Part shown: piece by piece, positions 43,866 to 50,142 of the stretch
How positions within the stretch are numbered: position 1 is the stretch's first letter
Layout of the letters: each line of letters starts with the position of its first letter
Source of the DNA: a virus
Direction: 5' to 3' (one strand)
IMG/VR virus record: IMGVR_UViG_3300027917_000048
Span: 1 to 64,000 of that record
Length of the DNA stretch: 64,000 nt
Notes under the pieces: generated by a model
Seen by the model: the letters and a program-made list of their open reading frames with translations, nothing else
What the model was told of the DNA's origin: nothing
Database searches by the model: none
Made by a program: the position numbers and the translations under genes

Positions 43866-44308
43866 TACTTAACTCCTTTCACAATGTTAAATATTTCTTT
43901 CATAGTAAATTGTTTAGTATCCAGTAACCAATTAGCACCAGTTATAAAAGCACCCCACTCTTCAGCTTCTGCTAATTTAGTTAGTGCGATTATGTCAGCA
44001 TTGTGTTCATTGTTTACACAATTTTTACCTTGTAATACGTGCCCCCACTCGTGGGCTAAAGTATATTTCCATAAAGCAGACTTCTCTGTTTTCCATTTAG
44101 GGGAAAGATAAACGGTGCTGGTACACACTAATGGATCACCAACAGCGAGTGTGGCACTCCACCAAGTACCTATATCCCTAAACTGCCAGTTGGTAGCAAC
44201 ACCAAAGTATGGTTGCATCTTCTCAGCAAAATCATCAGCAGACTCCACAGAAAAGGGAGATACTATTGAAATACTTAGAAGAATTAAACTAATGAACAGT
44301 TGGCTCAT
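43865..44308 (-). CDS. Secreted zinc metalloprotease-like protein (HEWGH)
   Basis: A 147-residue protein. Residues 1-23 look like a cleavable signal peptide (MSQLFISLILLSISIVSPFS then VESA). The zinc-protease helix is LAHEWGHVLQG with His86, Glu87 and His90, and NNEHNAD (Glu101, Asp105) eleven residues later can give the third ligand. A cysteine pair (Cys62, Cys96) could form a disulfide outside the cell. The protein is minimal in size for such an enzyme. Possible roles are cell-envelope protein cleavage at lysis or defence against surface proteins; the target is unknown. Confidence 0.7.
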   Translation of the reverse strand: MSQLFISLILLSISIVSPFSVESADDFAEKMQPYFGVATNWQFRDIGTWWSATLAVGDPLVCTSTVYLSPKWKTEKSALWKYTLAHEWGHVLQGKNCVNNEHNADIIALTKLAEAEEWGAFITGANWLLDTKQFTMKEIFNIVKGVK

Positions 44309-44498
44309 TAAAAGTTACCCTGTAGTATGAAGTCTCTTCTAAATCCATTTTTTCCAATTGAGGGTCTTTATCCAAATATCTCATAAAACCAATATAGTCT
44401 AATTCAGCTTGGTTGTCACAATACTTATAAATAAAGTACCCTATTAGCATAATAAACTCTTTTTCTAATCTCTCTACCTGCCTAGCCTCTTCTGTCAT
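44289..44498 (-). CDS. Small hypothetical protein
   Basis: A 69-residue protein, helical at the N-terminus (EEARQVERLEKEFIMLIGYFIYKYCDN) then acidic (FMRYLDKDPQLEKMDLEE). It overlaps the metalloprotease gene by 20 bases and the upstream gene by 4. No recognised motif; it could be a binding partner or regulator of either neighbour, but nothing in the sequence shows this. Confidence 0.55.
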   Translation of the reverse strand: MTEEARQVERLEKEFIMLIGYFIYKYCDNQAELDYIGFMRYLDKDPQLEKMDLEETSYYRVTFNEPTVH

Positions 44499-44722
44499 TC
44501 ACGCATCTCCTCGTTAAATTTATTTATGGTATTAGCATGTGCTCTAATTTCTCCTATATAATTATCATTTGCTTCGTTTAACATTTCTCTATAGTTTGCT
44601 ATTATATTTTTGTAAGTAGAAATTATTGAATCCCATTGAGCTATTGTAGCTGCTGTTCCAACAAGATACCCTATCATAAAAACAAGTATTCCTCCTAAAA
44701 TTACAAATCCGTCTTCCATCAC
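44495..44722 (-). CDS. Membrane-anchored helical protein
   Basis: A 75-residue protein with one N-terminal membrane span (FVILGGILVFMIGYLVGTAATIA, residues about 6-28) and a long charged helix after it (YKNIIANYREMLNEANDNYIGEIRAHANTINKF). This architecture resembles i-spanins or antiholins, but no outer partner is evident. It is coupled to both neighbours through 4-base overlaps. Confidence 0.55.
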   Translation of the reverse strand: MMEDGFVILGGILVFMIGYLVGTAATIAQWDSIISTYKNIIANYREMLNEANDNYIGEIRAHANTINKFNEEMRE

Positions 44723-45660
44723 TTACTCCTTTCCTCTAAATCTTTTATTAGTTTATCTACTCCAGCATTTTCTCTAAAAAAATTTCTTTTGTATTTAATT
44801 CTATCTATTGTCCTGTCTGCATAAGCTTGTTCACAAGTATTTAATACTTGTGATAAATTAATTGGATAAGTAGTTAAAGAATATTCTGGAAAAAGAACAT
44901 CCGTAGCTCCATAGGTGTTTGTACCAACAAAAAAAGTTCCGCTAAAAGCTGCGTCATAAACTGCACGACCAGTGGTTAATCTATAAGATAAATCCACAAA
45001 TATCTTACTCCTATCCATTAAGTGATCAAAGCGTTGAATAGATGCTCTTGTAAATTTTTTAGTATTAGTAATTATAGGGTAATCTAGTTTATCCTTATAA
45101 AATTCGTAAAGTTCTGTATTTAGAATCATTACACAAATAGAATACTTTCTTCTCTTTAATTCTGTAAATAATTCTAAGGTTTCTACTACATTTCTATTTG
45201 TATCTAAACAAGTAAAAAAATCTATATCTTTTATCTTAGATATTGGTTTTTCAAATTCTGTATGATAACAGCGTAATGGTAATCTTTCAACTGGTTTTGA
45301 AAAAGGATTATACCAAACTGGTTGTTCCCAAATGAATTTATCACAAGGCTCGAAAGTTTTATGAAAAAACCTTGATGTATTTTTAGGTCCATCTAGCTTA
45401 TATAGTTTACCTAGATGGTTATCAGCATCAAACTCTATCCAAAAGTTTCGAGCCTCTTTTTTTAATTTATTTGGTAAATCCTTCCAAGCATTATATTGAT
45501 CTAATTTCCAAACGCAATGTAGAATTACATTATCGCCTGTAAAATCAGTATCTTTAGCTTCTAAGTAGTTTAAATACTTAGCACCCATATGCTTTTGTAT
45601 TACGTAGATAGGATAAAACGCTTTTGTATCTACCCCAATCCTTGAAATTATATACCACAT
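44719..45660 (-). CDS. Glycosyltransferase-like protein (GT-B, C-terminal donor domain)
   Basis: A 313-residue protein. The second half has the GT-B donor-site pattern in reduced form: SKIFVDLSYRLTTGRAVYDAAFSGTFFVGTNTYGATDVLFPEYSLTTYPI, comparable to the E-x7-E region of GT4 enzymes (acidic residues replaced or shifted), followed by a C-terminal helix. The first half has alternating strands and helices (YIISRIGVDTKAFYPIYVIQKHMG; FFTCLDTNRNVVETLELFTELKRRKYSICVMI). A third sugar-transfer gene in the same late unit as NeuB/NeuA. It may be active or a degenerate, sugar-binding relative. Confidence 0.6.
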   Translation of the reverse strand: MWYIISRIGVDTKAFYPIYVIQKHMGAKYLNYLEAKDTDFTGDNVILHCVWKLDQYNAWKDLPNKLKKEARNFWIEFDADNHLGKLYKLDGPKNTSRFFHKTFEPCDKFIWEQPVWYNPFSKPVERLPLRCYHTEFEKPISKIKDIDFFTCLDTNRNVVETLELFTELKRRKYSICVMILNTELYEFYKDKLDYPIITNTKKFTRASIQRFDHLMDRSKIFVDLSYRLTTGRAVYDAAFSGTFFVGTNTYGATDVLFPEYSLTTYPINLSQVLNTCEQAYADRTIDRIKYKRNFFRENAGVDKLIKDLEERSK

Positions 45661-46364
45661 TATATTATGCTTTCTGGAAGAACCTCTGGTTTATTAGATG
45701 CTAAACTAGTAGCCCATAAGCCTCTAGTATCCACACTAAACTTATGATTACACAAAACCTCAGGCTCTTTTCCTCCTTTCCTTCTATTACAAGTAAAAGT
45801 TAATACATTATCTACTTCTGGATATTGTACCCAAATAGTAGCCAAGAGCATATCACACTTAGGGCAAATAATGTACCTCATTTTTTGATCAGCAAATCTC
45901 TGTGCTTTCTCTTTTAGGGTTTCAACAGTTTGAATAACATCTTCTCTATCATCTGATTTTCTTACTTTACGACTAATTTTTAAATCAGTTTGCTGATTAG
46001 ATATATCTCTTCTTAAATCTGAAATGATCTTCTGTATCTTATCAACAGTCATAATATTATCTGCTCCAATATTCTGACGTTCTTCATAAGCCATTAATTC
46101 AAAGTCTTCTAATGAAATTAAGCCTTGTGCCAAAGCTCTTAGTATTAAAAGATCATTTGACTTCATATCAGAAAGATCATAGTCTTCGGTTAATTCATTT
46201 ATTTTTTGTTGTATCCGTTCCTCAAAATCTTCACCAAGAGGTTCAGCCTTATACTCTTCTTTTCTTTCTTCTATAATTTCTAAGAATTCTTCTTCACTCA
46301 AGTCTTTGTATTGAGGAAGATTTCTAAGGCTTTTCGGACTTATTGCTCTCTTGTGTTTCGACAA
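45660..46364 (-). CDS. Zinc-ribbon, coiled-coil protein; possible terminase small subunit
   Basis: A 234-residue protein starting at TTG 46364, seven bases after AAAGGAG. A basic, helical N-terminal half (KHKRAISPKSLRNL; NDLLILRALAQGLISLEDFELMAYEERQ; KIQKIISDLRRDISNQQTDLKISRKVRKSDD) precedes a zinc ribbon: CPKC near residue 169, then FTCNRRKGGKEPEVLCNHKF. Terminase small subunits in some phages combine DNA-binding helices and coiled coils, and this is the only candidate upstream of TerL. The distance of 6 kb from TerL and the ribbon leave other DNA- or RNA-binding roles open. Confidence 0.4.
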   Translation of the reverse strand: MSKHKRAISPKSLRNLPQYKDLSEEEFLEIIEERKEEYKAEPLGEDFEERIQQKINELTEDYDLSDMKSNDLLILRALAQGLISLEDFELMAYEERQNIGADNIMTVDKIQKIISDLRRDISNQQTDLKISRKVRKSDDREDVIQTVETLKEKAQRFADQKMRYIICPKCDMLLATIWVQYPEVDNVLTFTCNRRKGGKEPEVLCNHKFSVDTRGLWATSLASNKPEVLPESII

Positions 46365-46506
46365 ACTGTTCTCCTTTTAAGAAATCTAAAACTTCTTTAT
46401 TAGCATTTTCGATTTTTTTCATGCTAGAGTGTAACTTACTTCCACTACTCCAATCTGTTTTCATACCTCTTCCCCACCAATTCCTTCCCTTAATTTTAGG
46501 TTTCAT
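46324..46506 (-). CDS. Small basic protein
   Basis: A 60-residue protein, rich in lysine, glycine and tryptophan at its N-terminus (KPKIKGRNWWGRGMKTDW) with a helical C-terminus (MKKIENANKEVLDFLKG). AAGGAGGT lies three bases before the ATG, one of the best ribosome sites in the window. It overlaps the next gene by 41 bases. A nucleic-acid-binding role is plausible from charge alone. Confidence 0.55.
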   Translation of the reverse strand: MKPKIKGRNWWGRGMKTDWSSGSKLHSSMKKIENANKEVLDFLKGEQFVETQESNKSEKP

Positions 46507-46515
46507 TGTACCTCC

Positions 46516-46698
46516 TTATAAGCTACAACTGCTCCAACCACAGCTAGGACAAGTTTCGCACCTTCCTACTCTAATGAGTAGGGAATAGCAAATGGGACAT
46601 TCGTAAAACTTATCTAGCATTGTATCCGTTCTTTCTATCTCCTCAAATTGATCTGTAAATCTATATAACTGTTCATTGACTTTAGGTTCTTCTTGCAT
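46516..46698 (-). CDS. Small zinc-ribbon protein
   Basis: A 60-residue protein. The C-terminal half is a compact zinc ribbon (CPIC then CETCPSCGWSSC), close in pattern to the C-terminal tail of B12-dependent ribonucleotide reductases (NrdJ), where CxxCGxSxC delivers electrons. Here it stands alone and could be a remnant, a redox shuttle or a transcription regulator. It is the first gene after the promoter at 46723-46758. Confidence 0.6.
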   Translation of the reverse strand: MQEEPKVNEQLYRFTDQFEEIERTDTMLDKFYECPICYSLLIRVGRCETCPSCGWSSCSL

Positions 46699-46722
46699 TT
46701 AATATATACTCCTCTATAGTTA

Positions 46723-46758
46723 ATTATACCACATTTTCTTATTTTAGGTATAAAATTG
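46723..46758 (-). promoter_or_regulatory. Late promoter, same type as the capsid promoter
   Basis: Leftward AAAATGTGGTATAAT (-10 at 46728-46723, extended TGG) with CAATTTTA at 46758-46751, 22 bases upstream of the -10, as at 36049-36084. Predicted start near 46716 gives an 18-base leader with GAGGAG before the zinc-ribbon gene. Between 46699 and 46760 no gene is present. Confidence 0.65.
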
Positions 46759-46760
46759 GG

Positions 46761-46955
46761 TTATTTTTTATGTAATTCTAATACAAATTCATTTAGTTTA
46801 TCATAATTTGACAATAGGTATTCCTCCGTAGTATCTTCTATTTCTTTGAAACATTCTTTATGAAACCACAAATTCACGTATGGTATATCTATCGCATACA
46901 TGAATATTGGTTCTTCTTCCTTTATTACTTTTTCGCATTTGAAACATATTTTCAT
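46761..46955 (-). CDS. Small zinc-binding protein (CxxC...HxxC)
   Basis: A 64-residue protein starting ICFKCEKVIKEEEPIFMYAI and continuing LWFHKECFKEIE. CxxC and HxxC are spaced like one LIM/PHD-type zinc site. It is the second of a run of small zinc proteins at the head of the leftward unit, with a 4-base overlap to its upstream neighbour. It may act in host takeover through protein contacts. Confidence 0.6.
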   Translation of the reverse strand: MKICFKCEKVIKEEEPIFMYAIDIPYVNLWFHKECFKEIEDTTEEYLLSNYDKLNEFVLELHKK

Positions 46956-47179
46956 ACTACCTTCCCCAAAAATCTTTGCAGACTTTGGTACATTGTATTT
47001 GTAATTAGCTTCTCGTCTTTGGTTGCCATAAATTGCAACAACCTGTTAACATCAGAACGTAGCATGGGTACATAAACTATATCGTGTTTATCTCTACAAG
47101 TATCGGCTTTTGTAGGATCGGGATATATTTTATTACACCAGCTACATTTATATCTACCGTTTGGTAATTTTATAGCCAC
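46952..47179 (-). CDS. C2H2-like zinc-finger protein
   Basis: A 75-residue protein with PNGRYKCSWCNKIYPDPTKADTCRDKHDIVYVPM: CxxC, then C and H with finger-like spacing. The remainder is helical (SDVNRLLQFMATKDEKLITNTMYQSLQRFLG). The finger followed by HDxxYVPxxxxDxxRLxQF is recalled from small proteins in several phages. DNA binding is likely; a regulator of early-to-late switching is a possible role. Confidence 0.62.
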   Translation of the reverse strand: MAIKLPNGRYKCSWCNKIYPDPTKADTCRDKHDIVYVPMLRSDVNRLLQFMATKDEKLITNTMYQSLQRFLGKVV

Positions 47180-47182
47180 TAT

Positions 47183-47383
47183 TTAATTATCCTTTCTAAG
47201 TTGTCGTCTTAGTAGTTTACCAAAACCAACTACATAAGTTATATTAATTGCGTAAATAAAACACCATAACATTATTGTTGCCATAATAACTTCTGCTAAT
47301 GGTGGAAAGTAATCTATATAGAAAAAGAACATCAGAATAAAACTAAATACAATATAAATTAAATATAAAATAAAAGTTTTCAT
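47183..47383 (-). CDS. Two-span membrane protein
   Basis: A 66-residue protein with hydrophobic segments at about residues 4-23 (FILYLIYIVFSFILMFFFYI) and 31-55 (EVIMATIMLWCFIYAINITYVVGFG), ending in a basic tail (KLLRRQLRKDN). Topology could fit a superinfection or holin-type protein. It is produced from the first part of the leftward unit. No family recognised. Confidence 0.55.
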   Translation of the reverse strand: MKTFILYLIYIVFSFILMFFFYIDYFPPLAEVIMATIMLWCFIYAINITYVVGFGKLLRRQLRKDN

Positions 47384-47384
47384 T

Positions 47385-47648
47385 TTATCCGAATGGACCT
47401 AATTTTGTTTGAGAAACTTTTTTATATTCTTTTGTTCTCTTTTTTGTATAAGAAATCATATTCTCAACTTCTTCCCAAATATCCCAATATTCTCCTCCTT
47501 CTTGTAGTTCAGGAAAAGTCTTACCGCACCATTTTAGTATCTCAGACATTTGTTCTACTGTAGATGATAAAAGAACTACTCTTTTATTTAATTCTATGTC
47601 CTTTTGTTTTTGTTTTTCTTTCATTGTTTCAAAATCTTCATATCTCAT
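47385..47648 (-). CDS. Helical hypothetical protein, first leftward gene
   Basis: An 87-residue charged helical protein (FETMKEKQKQKDIELNKRVVLLSSTVEQMSEILKW; EYWDIWEEVENMISYTKKRTKEYKK). The ATG at 47648 lies eight bases after AAAGGA; an ATG three codons earlier touches that site and is less likely. It directly follows the tRNA-Trp gene in the leftward transcript and its start region overlaps the rightward promoter at 47651-47679. Confidence 0.6.
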   Translation of the reverse strand: MRYEDFETMKEKQKQKDIELNKRVVLLSSTVEQMSEILKWCGKTFPELQEGGEYWDIWEEVENMISYTKKRTKEYKKVSQTKLGPFG

Positions 47649-47650
47649 AC

Positions 47651-47679
47651 TTGACATCCTTTCAAATTTATGTTATACT
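47651..47679 (+). promoter_or_regulatory. Near-consensus rightward promoter upstream of the early operon
   Basis: TTGACA (47651-47656), 17-base spacer, TATACT (47674-47679) with TGT before it (extended -10). Predicted start near 47686, so the RNA would run antisense through tRNA-Trp and on towards the DNA polymerase gene. It matches the host vegetative sigma consensus at 11 of 12 hexamer positions. Confidence 0.7.
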
Positions 47680-47681
47680 TA

Positions 47682-47755
47682 CAGACGGGATAGGACTCGA
47701 ACCTACAACCACTTGTTTTGGAGACAAGCACTTTACCAAATTAAGCTACCCATCT
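47682..47755 (-). tRNA. tRNA-Trp (anticodon CCA)
   Basis: A 74-base tRNA read leftward. Acceptor stem AGATGGG/CCCGTCT (one U-G pair), D arm GCTT...AAGT, anticodon arm CTTGT-CTCCAAA-ACAAG with anticodon CCA, T arm GTAGG-TTCGAGT-CCTAT, discriminator G and no encoded CCA. The predicted transcription start of the promoter at 47767-47762 falls on base 1 of the tRNA (47755), so it may need no 5-prime trimming. It is the first element of the leftward unit. Confidence 0.9.
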
Positions 47756-47761
47756 ATTTTA

Positions 47762-47770
47762 ATTATACCA
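47762..47770 (-). promoter_or_regulatory. Promoter of tRNA-Trp and the leftward unit
   Basis: Leftward TGGTATAAT: extended -10 with TATAAT at 47767-47762, in the family AAATATGGTATAAT. A TTACAA 17 bases upstream matches the -35 consensus at only three positions. Its start point would be 47755, the 5-prime base of tRNA-Trp. Confidence 0.62.
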
Positions 47771-47799
47771 TATTTCTGCATTTATTGTAACATATTAAC

Positions 47800-47821
47800 A
47801 TTAATAGAATATTAATAGAAC
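47800..47821. repeat. Two tandem 11-base repeats between divergent promoters
   Basis: ATTAATAGAAT (47800-47810) is directly followed by ATTAATAGAAC (47811-47821), then a partial third ATTAGAG. The pair lies between the leftward promoter at 47762-47770 and the rightward promoter at 47861-47870. A regulator binding here could control both directions. The stretch 47756-48030 otherwise holds promoters and the early leader, with no gene. Confidence 0.5.
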
Positions 47822-47860
47822 ATTAGAGTTTCCAGAAACATGATCACGAAATTACATTTT

Positions 47861-47870
47861 GTGGTATAAT
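47861..47870 (+). promoter_or_regulatory. Second early rightward promoter
   Basis: GTGGTATAAT with the extended -10 TGG and TATAAT at 47865-47870; no good -35 is present. Predicted start A at 47877 gives a leader of about 150 bases with a small AATCAG/CTGATT hairpin near 47944-47960 before the DNA polymerase gene. Confidence 0.58.
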
Positions 47871-48030
47871 ATAAGTAGAAGGTAAAAAAACAAAAAATTG
47901 AATACCCTTAAGCTTGCGAAGACAAGACTTGAATAAAAAAGATAATCAGTAACCCTGATTAATAAAAATAAGGAAAGGTTTTAATAAAAAAGAAGTTCTT
48001 AATTGGGGTACGTTGTACAAAAGGAGAGGT

Positions 48031-49929
48031 ATGGGTTACATTCTAGTGAGTACTCAAAAACATTTAGCTGATCTTCAAATTGATCTTTCTCTAGCTGATG
48101 TTATTTATTTAGATACTGAAACTACAGGACTTGATACTTTAACAGATAAAATTATTTTATTACAAATTAGAGCTAATGAAAAAACTTATATAGTTAATTG
48201 TAAAGAGGTAGCTTCTAATTATGTAAAATATATTATAGAGCTGATTAAAGATTCTAATAAGACCTGTGTTATACAGAACGCTAAATTTGATATTAAGATT
48301 ATTAAGTCTAATACTGGTATCTTATTAGATAATGTTTATTGTACCTTTATATCTGAAATAATAGCTACAAATAGCTGGACATGCAATAGATACCCCGGAT
48401 TAAAATATCTTGTTAAAAAATATTTAGATATAAATATAGAGAAAGACATTAGATTAGATTTTACCGATCCTAATTTAGTCCTTACAGAAGAACATTTTGA
48501 ATATGCAGCTAATGACCTAGCTTATCTTAGTACTATTCGTAATAGACAGCTGGAAGAAATTATAAGATCAAAACAAGAAAAAATTTTAGAATTGGAAATG
48601 AAATTCTTACCAGTTCTAGCTCAAATGGAATTAAATGGTGTCTATTTTAATGTAGATAAATGGAATAAAATTGCAAATAGTTATCAAGAAAAAGCAAATG
48701 AACAAGAAAAAATAGTTAAAGACTTTTTCATGGATAAAGTAGACTTTTCTAAATACCCAAATTTATTAGAAGCTACTAGAGCAATAGGTATCTATAAAGA
48801 TAAAGATGGTAAAAACCTAAGAGCTAAATTTAGAAAAGAAGAATTAGAAAAAATAAAAGATGTTAGCTTTGCTAAGAAATATATTTATGAGAATTTAAAT
48901 ATAGATTCTAATTCTCAAATGAAAAATATTTTGTGGCTTGCTGGTATTCAAGTACAAGATACATTAGCAGCTACGTTGAAGAAACAATATACAAAGTTTC
49001 CTGTTACAGAAAATATTGTAAAATATAGAGAATTTGCAAAAAGAGTTACAACATACGGTGAGGAATTTACCTCCAGAGTTCATCCAAGAACGGGTCGTAT
49101 TCACGCCGAATATCACCAATACGGAACAGCATCTGGCAGATTGGCTTGTAAGAACCCCAATATGCAAAATATTCCTGCTGAAGATGAATATCGTGCTTGT
49201 TTCGAGGCTGAATCTGGAAATAAATTCCTCACTATAGACTACTCACAACAAGAGTATAGAATTATAGGTGAGTTTACTGGAGAACAAGCAATTATAGATG
49301 CGTATAATGCTGGCAAAGATATGCACGTTGTTACAGCAGCTCTAGTAAATAATATCTCCATAGAGGAAGTTACTAAAGAACAGAGGCGAGGAGCTAAAGC
49401 TGTTAACTTTGGTTTATTTTATGGTGCTAATGAGTACGGTTTGAAATATAGACTTGGCATAACACTGAAAGAATCTATTAGAATAATGACTTCTGTTTTC
49501 GGTGGGATGCCAAGATTCGTTTCTTTTAGAGCTGCCTTTGAAAATAAAGTAATTGATATGGGCTATTCTGTAACAATGGCTGGAAGAAGAAGGTACTTTG
49601 AAACAAAGTCTGATTTTATAGATGGTGGAGAATATTTAAAATATATTGGAAAAATAAAAAGAGAAGGGTTCAACCATCCAATTCAGGGTACTGGTGCTGA
49701 TATGACAAAGCTAGCTATGTGCTATTGTCATTATAATAATCCATTTGGAGAAAAATTTAAATTAGTTACACAAGGGCATGATGAAATTGGGTTTGAAGTT
49801 TCTGAAGATATTGCAAAAGAAGCTGATGAATTCGCTAAAGGTGAGATGATAAAAGCTGGAGAAAAATTCATTAAGTCGATGCCCGTAGAAGTAGAAGGAG
49901 TAATAAAAAATCATTGGAGTAAGGGATAA
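48031..49929 (+). CDS. polA: DNA polymerase, family A, with 3-prime to 5-prime exonuclease
   Basis: A 632-residue protein from the ATG at 48031, four bases after AGGAGAGG-type sequence; a TTG six codons upstream is rejected. The exonuclease domain (residues about 20-190) has YLDTETTGLD, NAKFD and YAANDLAYL, the DEDDy set. Polymerase motif A is TIDYSQQEYRI, motif B is RRGAKAVNFGLFYGA (phenylalanine at the E. coli Phe762 position, so strong discrimination against dideoxynucleotides) and motif C is TQGHDEIGFEV. No 5-prime nuclease domain. It replicates phage DNA with the RecA, SSB, helicase and primase encoded in the same operon. Confidence 0.95.
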   Translation: MGYILVSTQKHLADLQIDLSLADVIYLDTETTGLDTLTDKIILLQIRANEKTYIVNCKEVASNYVKYIIELIKDSNKTCVIQNAKFDIKIIKSNTGILLDNVYCTFISEIIATNSWTCNRYPGLKYLVKKYLDINIEKDIRLDFTDPNLVLTEEHFEYAANDLAYLSTIRNRQLEEIIRSKQEKILELEMKFLPVLAQMELNGVYFNVDKWNKIANSYQEKANEQEKIVKDFFMDKVDFSKYPNLLEATRAIGIYKDKDGKNLRAKFRKEELEKIKDVSFAKKYIYENLNIDSNSQMKNILWLAGIQVQDTLAATLKKQYTKFPVTENIVKYREFAKRVTTYGEEFTSRVHPRTGRIHAEYHQYGTASGRLACKNPNMQNIPAEDEYRACFEAESGNKFLTIDYSQQEYRIIGEFTGEQAIIDAYNAGKDMHVVTAALVNNISIEEVTKEQRRGAKAVNFGLFYGANEYGLKYRLGITLKESIRIMTSVFGGMPRFVSFRAAFENKVIDMGYSVTMAGRRRYFETKSDFIDGGEYLKYIGKIKREGFNHPIQGTGADMTKLAMCYCHYNNPFGEKFKLVTQGHDEIGFEVSEDIAKEADEFAKGEMIKAGEKFIKSMPVEVEGVIKNHWSKG

Positions 49930-49941
49930 AAGGAGAGAGCT

Positions 49942-50142
49942 ATGAAAAAGGCGTGTGTAGTAAGACATATAGATACAAAAGAATATTATAAATTTACTTT
50001 GGGTAAGAAAAAAGAAATAGTAGTTATTGATGAAAGAGATTATACTCTTAAAGATTTAATAGTTTCTTTATTGCCATTAGAGGAGGTACAGCATTTGGAT
50101 AACGATTACTATGTAGTATTACAAGGTGAGTATGACGACTAG
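49942..50142 (+). CDS. Small hypothetical protein
   Basis: A 66-residue protein with alternating strands (CVVRHIDTKEYYKFTLGKKKEIVVIDERDY; LPLEEVQHLDNDYYVVLQG). AAAGGAGAG precedes its ATG and it overlaps the recombinase gene by 11 bases. No motif recognised; its place between polymerase and RecA suggests an accessory role in replication, without direct evidence. Confidence 0.6.
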   Translation: MKKACVVRHIDTKEYYKFTLGKKKEIVVIDERDYTLKDLIVSLLPLEEVQHLDNDYYVVLQGEYDD

